Positions 17,984 through 26,233 of a DNA stretch of 64,000 nucleotides are shown here, one piece after another; within the stretch, counting starts at the first letter, position 1, and each line of letters begins with the position of its first letter. Source of the DNA: RPQJ01 sp963754535 (GTDB lineage Bacteria > Pseudomonadota > Gammaproteobacteria > Steroidobacterales > Steroidobacteraceae). The stretch spans positions 88,464 to 152,463 of the forward strand of contig CAVWGG010000010.1 of assembly GCA_963754535.1 (NCBI GenBank), given 5' to 3'. The notes below the pieces were generated by a model. The model ran no database searches. It had not been told where the DNA came from and saw nothing but the letters and a program-made list of their open reading frames with translations. The position numbers and the translations under genes are program-made.

Positions 17984-19192
17984 TCAGTCGATCGGCGCGC
18001 GGTCCAGCAGGATGGCGGGAATCATCGCGGCGACCAGGCTCAGCACCAGGGCAACGGCACCCACGTTGATGACCCGGCCGAAGTCGTCGGCGCCGACGAC
18101 CCAGGCGGCGGCCAGCGGACCCGAGGCCATGCCCATCTTCGACGCAAAACCACCGAGCGCCGCCGATTGCCCGGTCTGGTCGAACTGCGCACACATGCCC
18201 AACAGGTACGGGATGCCGAACGACCAGGTCACGCCGATCAGTCCATTCGCGAGTGCGTAAACCCACGCGGTCCCGCTGCCGTGCAACGCCCAGGTCGCAA
18301 GCGCAGTCAACAGGATCGAGCCGGCCAGCGGCCAGGCGCGCCCGAACCGCGTCGACAGCAGGATGACGAGGCCCGAGCCCGCGATGCCGATCCACGACGC
18401 GGCCGCGAGCACCGGGCTGATGAAATCCATCGCGAGGCCGTCCGCCTTGCCGAGCCCGATGACGTAGGCAAACACCGCCATGTTGCCGGCCTGGAAGAAA
18501 AACGTGGCCAGCAGGCTGAGCAACAACGGCCCGCGCCGGACACCCTGTCCGTCACCGACCCTGGGCCGCCGCACGGCACTGGCCGGGTAATCGGTGAGGA
18601 ACGACACCATCGCGAGCGTGACGAGGCTGAACAGGATCAACGCGGTGAACAGCACGCTGGTGCCGTACGTCGGGACCAGCGGCGGCAGCACGGCGAGGCC
18701 GAGGCCCCCGAGTCCGAACTGCACCACGAGCAGGTAGCCGAACGTGCGGTCGGCCTGCGCCGTGCGCGACATGACGGCGAAACCGATGCCCACGAGCATT
18801 CCGCCCACCGTCCCGTGCAGGAACCGCATCGCCATCAGGGGCTCGAAACGGTGCACCAGCATCGACAGCAGGTCCAGGGCGATCAGCGCAGCGAGCAAGC
18901 CGTACGCCCAGGTCCGCCACTGGATCCGCTTGACGATGAAGACGGCGATCAAGGCGCCGATCGCCGCGCCGTAGACGTTGCTGGAACCCACCATGCCCGC
19001 CTGGCGGTTGCTGAAGCCCGCCCCCTGCACGAGTCCGTCGACGAGCGCGGGCATGATGTTGACGTAGAAGATGCCGGCGGTGGCCAGGAAGGCCAGCAGC
19101 ACGCGCGCGATCTCGCCATCGGGCGCCGCCTTGCGCAAGCCGAAAATCGTGCGCGCGACCGTCGTGCCCGCATGAGGCGTCGAAGTGTTCAT
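17984..19192 (-). CDS. MFS transporter
   Basis: Major facilitator of about 402 aa with some twelve hydrophobic spans (for example LLAFLATAGIFYVNIMPALV and GYLLVVQFGLGGLGLAVLPP). The substrate is unknown. The start ATG at 19190-19192 overlaps the TGA of the upstream hydrolase gene (ATGA), so it is the last member of a coupled unit of TonB receptor, sulfotransferase, hydrolase and MFS. It ends 3 bp from the convergent YdjM-like gene. A longer upstream start would run into the hydrolase gene and is unlikely. Confidence 0.82.
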   Translation of the reverse strand: MNTSTPHAGTTVARTIFGLRKAAPDGEIARVLLAFLATAGIFYVNIMPALVDGLVQGAGFSNRQAGMVGSSNVYGAAIGALIAVFIVKRIQWRTWAYGLLAALIALDLLSMLVHRFEPLMAMRFLHGTVGGMLVGIGFAVMSRTAQADRTFGYLLVVQFGLGGLGLAVLPPLVPTYGTSVLFTALILFSLVTLAMVSFLTDYPASAVRRPRVGDGQGVRRGPLLLSLLATFFFQAGNMAVFAYVIGLGKADGLAMDFISPVLAAASWIGIAGSGLVILLSTRFGRAWPLAGSILLTALATWALHGSGTAWVYALANGLIGVTWSFGIPYLLGMCAQFDQTGQSAALGGFASKMGMASGPLAAAWVVGADDFGRVINVGAVALVLSLVAAMIPAILLDRAPID

Positions 19193-21000
19193 GAAGCAGG
19201 ATCCTTGGCAACGACTGCAGGTGAGGCCGTCGCAGTCCGGCAATAGGGATGGAGGCGTGCCGCAGCGTAGACGGCACGGCGAAAGCGAAACTCGTTGCCG
19301 TCGCTGAAGTAGTAGTACGTGACGCCGTTCGGCAGCAGCGCGATCGTGACTCCGCCGAAGCCCGACATGAACGGCACGAACACCGGCGCGTCGCACCCGG
19401 GCAGGTCATCGATGCGCATGCCCCAGAAGCCGTCGTTGTACAGGAGCGTGCCGTCTGCAGCAGTCGGCAGGCCTCGATCCGCTGCATCGAGTTGCAGGGC
19501 GGATCGGAGCATGCTCGTGTCGAGAAGGTCCTGCGCCGACGCGCTCAGGGGATTGAGCCACTGGCCGAGCTTGGCGACGTCGTCCGGCAACAGCGTCAAG
19601 CCAAAGCCGACGAAGGGCTGTCGCACATCGTCGCGAGTCCGGCGCGAAAAGTTGGCCACGGGGCTGAGCCCGGCAGCGCGCCAGATGTCCGGCCAGGCGA
19701 CGTCGTCGAGCAGGTCCGCCTGCGGCCCAAGTTGCCGTCGCACGAAAGCCGTCAGCGCAGTCCCCAGCACGTAAGTATCGCTGGTGCGGTAAACGAAACT
19801 CCGGCCGGCCGCCTCGCGCCGGGGAGAATGGCCACAGGCATGACCGATCTTCCCGGCATGCCGTGGTTCGTCGAAGAAGTGTTTCGACGTAGCCGCCGAA
19901 TTTTCGTCCGCATACGCCTCGGCCGCGGTCCAGTGCCCGCTCGACATGTCGAGCAGGTTCCCGAACGTGACGCCACTCCAGCCGCCCTGCGCTGCGCACT
20001 CCGGAACGAAATCCACGACCTTCTGCTCGCGCGTGCCCGGAAAGCGCCGCTCGAGTCGCATCAGGCCGAGACCGCCGAACACGGACTTGGCGACCGAATA
20101 CGAAGGCAGCAACAACTCTGCGCAGAACGGATAGTCACCCGCGCGCGTGGGACATCCGCCGCTGTAGTGGACGCCATCGGCGATCACGCCCCACGTCGAC
20201 ATCTGCGACGGCGTCACTTCCGCGGGATGGCCAAACTCCGCGGGATCGGTCCCCGGGTGATCGGCGGCCAGTCGTGCCAGCGGGCGCCGCGGCAGACGAC
20301 CACGGATCTCGGTCCGGTGCGCCTCGGCCACGGTTGCAGCGTCGGGCATTGATATGTCCGAGCGCTCAGCCTGCAGGTAGCCCCACAGGTCTGCCTTGAA
20401 GTAAGCGCACGTCTCGCTGCTGACCTGGTACGCGACACGCGAGATGCGCCCTGCCGGCGCAAAGACGAACGTCAACATGCCGTGGTGCAGGCAGTTGGCG
20501 TTGACCTCCATCAGGCTGAACGGCAGCGCGGCACGCGTCCATTCACCGTCACCCGGCTCCTGCCAGGTTCGGCCCACGCCAGGGACGAATTCCCAGTACG
20601 GGTGCGATCCCGCCATGGGTGTCCGCTGCCGCGGAATCAGTGCGTTGCCATCCTGGATGAGGTCGACCTGCACGAGGGACGGCAGGCGACGCGCCGGTGC
20701 CGAAGGAGCGTCTGCCGTGCCGTAGGTGTCACGCAGCACGCGAAACCCGACGGGCTGCGGACCATCGCGCAAGACCAGCCGGCCAAAGGCGTTGACCGCT
20801 GGATCCGTCGACTCCACTGCAGCCATCGGCGCAAAGGCATCCATGCGCCAGGGATTGGACGGCGTGGAGCCGGCCAGGAGTTCTGCGACCTGCAGTTCCG
20901 CGCGCCCACCGGCGACCGGCTCGCCATGCACGGCAATCGACACCAGCGTGCCCAACACGAACAGCGGCAATGGAACGAACGCTGTCGTTGCCTTGATCAA
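19189..21000 (-). CDS. Serine hydrolase with class C beta-lactamase fold
   Basis: Exported protein of about 603 aa. The start is taken as TTG 20998-21000, which overlaps the TGA of the sulfotransferase gene (TTGA). This leaves a signal peptide LIKATTAFVPLPLFVLGTLV. The C-terminal part carries the SxxK motif SVAK in LPSYSVAKSVFGG near residue 300, a YRTSDTYVL segment in the Tyr-motif position and a GFGGVTIALLPNGV segment near the third box. The N-terminal 250 residues have no fold I recognise. Probable periplasmic esterase or amidase; the substrate is unknown. It overlaps the MFS gene at its end. Confidence 0.75.
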   Translation of the reverse strand: MIKATTAFVPLPLFVLGTLVSIAVHGEPVAGGRAELQVAELLAGSTPSNPWRMDAFAPMAAVESTDPAVNAFGRLVLRDGPQPVGFRVLRDTYGTADAPSAPARRLPSLVQVDLIQDGNALIPRQRTPMAGSHPYWEFVPGVGRTWQEPGDGEWTRAALPFSLMEVNANCLHHGMLTFVFAPAGRISRVAYQVSSETCAYFKADLWGYLQAERSDISMPDAATVAEAHRTEIRGRLPRRPLARLAADHPGTDPAEFGHPAEVTPSQMSTWGVIADGVHYSGGCPTRAGDYPFCAELLLPSYSVAKSVFGGLGLMRLERRFPGTREQKVVDFVPECAAQGGWSGVTFGNLLDMSSGHWTAAEAYADENSAATSKHFFDEPRHAGKIGHACGHSPRREAAGRSFVYRTSDTYVLGTALTAFVRRQLGPQADLLDDVAWPDIWRAAGLSPVANFSRRTRDDVRQPFVGFGLTLLPDDVAKLGQWLNPLSASAQDLLDTSMLRSALQLDAADRGLPTAADGTLLYNDGFWGMRIDDLPGCDAPVFVPFMSGFGGVTIALLPNGVTYYYFSDGNEFRFRRAVYAAARLHPYCRTATASPAVVAKDPAS

Positions 21001-22583
21001 TCGCACGCGATGCCCGCCGCTGCGAGCTGCAGGCGCAGCGGCTCCAGCTGGTCCGCATAACGGCGCCAGCGTCCGATCGACGTGTCGTACACGGGCTGGC
21101 GCACCTGCAGTGCGCTCGCCGTCGTCGACGCCCGCGCATTCTCGTGGAAGCGCACGCAGCGCTCGTCCCAGCCGAGCGCGCAATGCTGCAGCAATCGCTG
21201 CGCCTGCCCGCGCACGTCCGCGACGACGTCCTCGTAATGCACCGTGAGCACCACCCCGGGCATCACGGCGTCCCAGTGCCGCATCAGGCGATCGTAGGCG
21301 GCGTAGTACTTGCCCAGTTCCGTGAGGTCGTATGAAAACGGGTACGCATCCTTGAACAACTGCTTGTACACCGCGTAGCACGTGTCGAGCGGATTGCGCC
21401 GCACGCTCACGATCTTCGCCTGCGGTAGCGCAAGGTGGATCAACCCGGCATACAGGTAATTGAATGGCAGCTTGTCGATGAACACGGGCCGGCCGTCGCG
21501 ATACGGCCGCACGCGTTCGAGGTAGCGCTGACCGAGGGCCCTGAAATCCATGCGCGCGGTCGCTGCGACGAACTCGGACCGCGACAGGGCTCGGCCCGCT
21601 GCCAGGGCCGACACCCGCCGCGTCAGCTCGAGCCCGAACTCGTTCAACTCGCCCGCGGCGCAAACGTCCGGATGGCTGCCAAGGATTCGCTCCACCAGCG
21701 TGGTTCCGGTGCGCGGCATGCCGATCACGAAGATCGCCTCCGCGCTGTCGAACCCCTCGACGTGGCCAGCGAAGCGATCGGCCGTATAGACCTCGCAGAT
21801 ACGGTCGACGATGCCGAGATCGGTCGCGACGTCATACCGCATCAGCGAGCGTTTGAGCGTCGCGCCCTGCCGCAGGCTCGCGAACGACGCCGGGTAGTCT
21901 TCGATGTCTTCGAGTTCTTTCGCCAGCGCGTAGTGCAGCTGGACCAGCCCCGCGGGGCTTCGTGTCCGGGCAATCGTCTCGCGCAGCTGGGCGACGTGGT
22001 TGTGCGCGGCGGTCTGCTTCCTGAGCTGCGCACGCCCGTTGTACGCCTCGTGCTCATCGGGGCGCAGCGCAATCGCGGCGTCGAAATCCTGCTCGGCGCC
22101 GGCGGCGTCGCCAAGGTAGCGACGCACGGCTGCCCGGTTGAAATGGAACTCCGCGCTGCCCTGGTCGAGGTCGATGGCAGCGGAGTAGTGCTCCAGCGCA
22201 CCGGCATGATCGCCCACCCGGTAAAGCAGCGTCCCGAGTTCGCCGTGGAGCACGGCGTCGGCCAGCGGCCTGCCACGCAGTTCGCCGGCGGCCGCAACCG
22301 CCCCCGCCATGTCTCCGGCTTCGAGCAGGCAACGCGCCCGGTGCAGCCGGAACCGGTCCGACGGCTCGAGAGCCAACGCCCGATCGATCGTGCGCAATGC
22401 GTCGGGCAGGCGCTGCGCCTTGCGCAGCAACCAACTGGCCAGATACCACCCATACGCGTAGTCCGGGTGCTGGCGATTGAGATCCTGACCCGCCTCCAGC
22501 GCCTGCCTCAGGTCACCGGCTTCGATGCAGCCGGTGACCCGATCCGCCAGTTGTTCCCTGGTGCGCGGCGCAGTCGCAGTCAT
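20997..22583 (-). CDS. TPR-sulfotransferase family protein
   Basis: 528 aa. The N-terminal half is tetratricopeptide repeats (for example YGWYLASWLLRKAQRLPDAL, LHGELGTLLYRVGDHAGALE, FHFNRAAVRRYLGDAAGAEQ). The C-terminal half is a sulfotransferase domain with the PAPS-binding loop FVIGMPRTGTTLVERILGSH near residue 285 and a second PAPS segment IVSVRRNPLDTCYAVYKQLF. It probably moves sulfate from PAPS to a hydroxyl of a small molecule or peptide. It starts 6 bp after a TonB receptor gene and is coupled to the hydrolase behind it. This pairing of TonB receptor and TPR-sulfotransferase recurs in sphingomonads and related degraders (recollection). Confidence 0.85.
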   Translation of the reverse strand: MTATAPRTREQLADRVTGCIEAGDLRQALEAGQDLNRQHPDYAYGWYLASWLLRKAQRLPDALRTIDRALALEPSDRFRLHRARCLLEAGDMAGAVAAAGELRGRPLADAVLHGELGTLLYRVGDHAGALEHYSAAIDLDQGSAEFHFNRAAVRRYLGDAAGAEQDFDAAIALRPDEHEAYNGRAQLRKQTAAHNHVAQLRETIARTRSPAGLVQLHYALAKELEDIEDYPASFASLRQGATLKRSLMRYDVATDLGIVDRICEVYTADRFAGHVEGFDSAEAIFVIGMPRTGTTLVERILGSHPDVCAAGELNEFGLELTRRVSALAAGRALSRSEFVAATARMDFRALGQRYLERVRPYRDGRPVFIDKLPFNYLYAGLIHLALPQAKIVSVRRNPLDTCYAVYKQLFKDAYPFSYDLTELGKYYAAYDRLMRHWDAVMPGVVLTVHYEDVVADVRGQAQRLLQHCALGWDERCVRFHENARASTTASALQVRQPVYDTSIGRWRRYADQLEPLRLQLAAAGIACD

Positions 22584-22589
22584 GCTCCC

Positions 22590-25127
22590 TCAGAACGAAT
22601 AGGTGAGCGCCATCCCGAACGTGCGCGGCAGCGCGATGTAATCACGCGAATTGTTGCCGTAGTAGTTCTGGCTCGGGGCGGTATTGGAGCCGCCCGCCAG
22701 GAACGGGAATGCGCCGGTCGTCCCTTCGTCATTGAACAGGTTCTTGACGTAGAGCGAGACACCCCAGTCGTCGCGCGTGAAGGTCGTGCTGAAGTTCCAC
22801 AACTGGAACGAGTCGATCTCGGCATAGCTGCGTGAGAACACCGAGTCGGGCGCATAGGACGCCGACGCCGGGTTGGCACTGTCGCGGCAGTTGCCGGAGG
22901 CAGTGAACGTGGTGAGACAGTTGTCGTCGCCGATGCTGTTGAGCACATCCGACTGATAGTAGCCGCTCAGCACGGCGTTCATGCCGATGCCGTTGCCAAA
23001 GGTGGTGTTGTAACCGAATGCCACGTTGAAGACGTGCTCGGCCGTGCCGGGCAACCGGTCCCCGTCCGCGGCGACCTTGTCGGTGAACAACGGTCCGCCG
23101 TAGAAATTGCCAGCCGGCTGGTACACGTCGTCGGTGAGCTTGGCGTCCGCGTACGTGTAGCCGACGCTGTACGTCAGCGAATCGGTGATCGCCCCCGACA
23201 GCTCGACTTCGATGCCCTGCGTCCGGGCCGACTCGCCGTTGATGGCGGCGAAGAAGCCCCAGTTCGACGTCGCCGTGTTCAGCTGCGGGTCCTTCCAGTC
23301 CGCGTAGTACAGCGAGACCGAGAAGCTGAGCAGGTCGGTCACGCCCTTGTAGCCGAGTTCGTAGTTGTCGACCGAGTCGGAATCGAACGTGAAGTAGTCC
23401 GGGTTTTCGGCGTACTTGCCCGTGGTCGGCACGGCGTTGGCGCCCGCGTGACGGTAGCCCTGCGAATACGTCGCGTACAGCATCGTCTGGTCCGTCAGGT
23501 CCCAGGCGAAGTTCGCCTTGAACAGGAAGCCGTCGTCGTCGATCTTTTCCGAGGCCGTGCCGGGCGGGCTCGACGGCGAGGAATAGATCGGCACGTCGAC
23601 CACGGCGTCGACGTCGACCGAGTTGTCGAAGTAACGGCCGCCGAGCGTCAGGTGCAGGGCGTCGGTGAAGTTGATCGTGGCTTCGCCGAACAAGGCCATT
23701 TCCTCGTAACCCTGGTTGCGCCGGAACAGGAAATCCTGGTTCGTGCTGTACGGCGCGAGGCCGTACCAGTTCAGCGCGTTGAGGTACGGAATGTAGCCGA
23801 CCAGGTAGCTGTTCTGGCCCAGGTCGTAATCCTGGTCCACGTAGTACAGGCCGGTCGTCCAGTCGATGAACTCACCGCCCTTCGAGACGAGCCGGAATTC
23901 CTGCGCGAACGCGGTGTCGTCGTAGAACCGCTCGGCCTGGGCGATCGGCCGCGGCGAACTGCCGTAGAACGCGAACCAGCCGTTGCGCGCATACACGCCC
24001 GAGTTGTCGCTGATGCCCGAGCCGGTGTGCTCGTAGTAGGAGGTGCTCGACGTGAGGGTCGCGAAGCCGAAGCCGACCTCGAGTTCGAGCGCAGCCAGCT
24101 GCACTTCGCGCTCGGAAGGCTCGAGCTGGACGGCGCCGAACTCGTAGTCGCCGTACGTGCCGCCATTGACCAGGTCTTCACCGCGGGTCACCTGGCGCCG
24201 CCCACCGACTTCGTCGTCCTGCCACTGGTAGGACAGCTGGGCGCTGAAATCCTCGGTCGGCTCGAAGCGCAACGCGGCCCGGGCGTACTTGATATCGACC
24301 GAGTCGACGTCCTTGACGCGACGGTACTCCGGCAGCGCCGTCAGCACGTCGCCGTTGACCACCGGGTCGCCGTTGGCATCGGTGCGATAGACGTTCGGGT
24401 AGTCGACGATGCCGTCGTTGTCGATCATGCCGGCATTGATGCGGAACGCGGCCGTTTCGGACAGCGGCACGTTCAGCATCAGGTCGGGGTTGAAGTTGTA
24501 CCCGTCGGAGCCTTCGGTCACGCCGAAGTTGACGCTCGCCTTGCCCTCGAAGTCCTTCGGATCGGGCTTGTTCATGATGTAGCGGACGTTGCCGGCCAGC
24601 GAGCCGGAGCCGTACAGCGTTCCCTGCGGCCCGCGCAGCACCTCGACCCGCTCGATGTCCTTCAGCACGAAGTTGCCGAACAGCGCCGTGTCGTCGACGT
24701 ACGTGGCCACGGTCGGCGGCGCGGCCAGCGGCACGTCGCCGTTGGTGCCGGAATCGACGTTGATGCCGCGGATCACGATGCCGTTGGTGACGCCGGAATT
24801 GCGGTAGCCGCGGTCCTGCACCGCCACGCCCGCGACCGTCCGCAGCGCCTCGATGGAGTCATTGATATTGGCCCGCTCGAGCGTCTCGCCTGTCACCGCC
24901 GAGATGTTGAACGGAATTTCCTGCACCGTCTGGTCGCGACGGGTCGCGGTGACGACAATCTCCTCGAGCCCGGATTTCGTCTGCGCGATGGCGGCGGGCA
25001 CCGCGCATTGCAGTCCCGCGGCTGCCACCGTCAGCGCCATGAAACGCCGGCCAGGCCGCGCGCGATGCAGGCACCGCCGCACCTCGATCGCCAGCACGTT
25101 GCCCTTCGACTGAATCTCGTTGCTCAT
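22590..25127 (-). CDS. TonB-dependent outer-membrane receptor
   Basis: 845 aa. A signal/anchor region (FMALTVAAAGLQCAVPAAIA) precedes the plug, which starts at GLEEIVVTATRRDQTVQEIP, followed by IERVEVLRGPQGTLYGSGSL, the classic plug motif. The 22-strand barrel ends in a terminal Phe (FGMALTYSF). The ligand is unknown; no siderophore genes are near. The ATG is preceded by a spacer with two direct repeats that fit the nearby MocR regulator. The downstream genes are sulfotransferase, hydrolase and MFS in the same unit, suggesting uptake and processing of one compound class. Confidence 0.92.
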   Translation of the reverse strand: MSNEIQSKGNVLAIEVRRCLHRARPGRRFMALTVAAAGLQCAVPAAIAQTKSGLEEIVVTATRRDQTVQEIPFNISAVTGETLERANINDSIEALRTVAGVAVQDRGYRNSGVTNGIVIRGINVDSGTNGDVPLAAPPTVATYVDDTALFGNFVLKDIERVEVLRGPQGTLYGSGSLAGNVRYIMNKPDPKDFEGKASVNFGVTEGSDGYNFNPDLMLNVPLSETAAFRINAGMIDNDGIVDYPNVYRTDANGDPVVNGDVLTALPEYRRVKDVDSVDIKYARAALRFEPTEDFSAQLSYQWQDDEVGGRRQVTRGEDLVNGGTYGDYEFGAVQLEPSEREVQLAALELEVGFGFATLTSSTSYYEHTGSGISDNSGVYARNGWFAFYGSSPRPIAQAERFYDDTAFAQEFRLVSKGGEFIDWTTGLYYVDQDYDLGQNSYLVGYIPYLNALNWYGLAPYSTNQDFLFRRNQGYEEMALFGEATINFTDALHLTLGGRYFDNSVDVDAVVDVPIYSSPSSPPGTASEKIDDDGFLFKANFAWDLTDQTMLYATYSQGYRHAGANAVPTTGKYAENPDYFTFDSDSVDNYELGYKGVTDLLSFSVSLYYADWKDPQLNTATSNWGFFAAINGESARTQGIEVELSGAITDSLTYSVGYTYADAKLTDDVYQPAGNFYGGPLFTDKVAADGDRLPGTAEHVFNVAFGYNTTFGNGIGMNAVLSGYYQSDVLNSIGDDNCLTTFTASGNCRDSANPASASYAPDSVFSRSYAEIDSFQLWNFSTTFTRDDWGVSLYVKNLFNDEGTTGAFPFLAGGSNTAPSQNYYGNNSRDYIALPRTFGMALTYSF

Positions 25128-25203
25128 GACTCACCCCTGTCATTGCGGAACTGTCCGGCTTGATCGCCGTGTTGGCCTGAACATAGACGAGCCGTCGGGC
25201 GCC

Positions 25204-25242
25204 ACATAGGACCAGATGCCGACGACTGATTGGTCCAGATGG
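25204..25242 (-). promoter_or_regulatory. Direct-repeat operator upstream of the TonB receptor gene
   Basis: Read on the minus strand, CCATCTGGACCAAT starts at 25242 and GCATCTGGTCCTAT starts at 25219, two direct repeats exactly 23 bp apart, about 77-115 bp upstream of the receptor start. An equivalent pair with the same 23-bp spacing stands before the nitrilase gene. MocR regulators are known to bind direct repeats, and a MocR gene lies next door. Confidence 0.55.
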
Positions 25243-25243
25243 C

Positions 25244-26116
25244 TTAGCCGGGCTCCTCGTCCATCGACGCGGGACCCGGTACGGCCATCGCCCCCAGCTG
25301 GCGCAGGGCCGGCGAGGACGCCTGTTGCGGCTGGTACTGCGGAAAAACGACTTCGCTGTCGCGGAAACTCTTCAGCGGTTGCCCGAGCCCGAGCAGGCCG
25401 CGGCGGCGGCTGCGTCGCACGAGCCCGAGGTCCATCTCGACCGGGACGATTTCGTACCCGGTGCCGGCCTGGTGGACGACGCTGCCATCGGGCGCGACGA
25501 CGAGCGAGCGGCCGTTGCCGAGCTTGCCCGCGCAGTTCACGTCGACGAACCAGCACTGGTTGACCGCGGCATTGGTGCGCGCGATCGCGAGTTCCAGGTC
25601 GCGGTCGATCGTGTTGGTCATGGTGGGATGAATCACCACTTCCGCACCCATCCAGGCGAGGGTCCGCGTCGTCTCCGGAAACCACATGTCGTAGCAGATG
25701 GAGACGCCGAACCGGCCGACCTTCGGCACGTCGAACACTACGAATTCAGTGCCGGGCGTGACGCCCTGCTCGTACGGCAGGAACGGAAACATCTTGCGGT
25801 AACGCGCGACGACCTGGCCGCTCGGATCGATGACGGGCGTCGTGTTGTAGATGTGATCGCCGGCGCGCTCGTGGATCGAGCCCGGGACGAACCAGAGCTT
25901 CAGGTCACGCGCGACCTGGCAGAGCGACTGCTCCAGGGGACCCGGCAGCGGCTCGGCGTTGGACGTCTGGGGCCCACGCAGGGCCAGCTCACCCAGTACG
26001 ACCATGTCGACCCACGGAAACCGCCGCTTCAGCCGCTCCATCTCGGCACGGACGATCTCCAGGTTGTCCTGCGCCGTCAGTTCGAGCTGCAGCCCGGCCA
26101 CCGCAAAGTGCGTCAT
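25244..26116 (-). CDS. Carbon-nitrogen hydrolase (nitrilase superfamily)
   Basis: 290 aa. The catalytic triad is Glu43 (VVLGELALRG), Lys108 (ARYRKMFPF) and Cys141 (VSICYDMWFPETTR). It hydrolyses a nitrile, amide or carbamoyl group; aliphatic amidase or beta-ureidopropionase-like activities are possible and I cannot choose between them. It lies between a MocR regulator gene and a TonB receptor gene on the same strand. A pair of 23-bp-spaced direct repeats 65-103 bp upstream suggests control by that regulator. Confidence 0.88.
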   Translation of the reverse strand: MTHFAVAGLQLELTAQDNLEIVRAEMERLKRRFPWVDMVVLGELALRGPQTSNAEPLPGPLEQSLCQVARDLKLWFVPGSIHERAGDHIYNTTPVIDPSGQVVARYRKMFPFLPYEQGVTPGTEFVVFDVPKVGRFGVSICYDMWFPETTRTLAWMGAEVVIHPTMTNTIDRDLELAIARTNAAVNQCWFVDVNCAGKLGNGRSLVVAPDGSVVHQAGTGYEIVPVEMDLGLVRRSRRRGLLGLGQPLKSFRDSEVVFPQYQPQQASSPALRQLGAMAVPGPASMDEEPG

Positions 26117-26180
26117 CGTCCCTACCCCCCTCCGCGTCGCTGGACGCGGCTCAGGGAGGCTAGGTCAAACCGCAAGGTGC

Positions 26181-26219
26181 GCGTAGTGCCAGTTGGATTA
26201 AAACGATGGAGCCAGACGG
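26181..26219 (-). promoter_or_regulatory. Direct-repeat operator upstream of the nitrilase gene
   Basis: Read on the minus strand, CCGTCTGGCTCCAT starts at 26219 and CCAACTGGCACTAC starts at 26196, 23 bp apart. Together with the pair at 25204-25242 the four sites share the core C-A/G-T/A-CTGG-N2-C. Confidence 0.5.
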
Positions 26220-26233
26220 ATTTCGACAGCCAG

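Noticed and set aside
21001..21663. N-terminal extension of the beta-lactamase-fold protein
   Set aside because: The region is Arg/Ala-rich, has no domain and overlaps the C-terminal half of the sulfotransferase gene. The TTGA overlap start leaves a good signal peptide.
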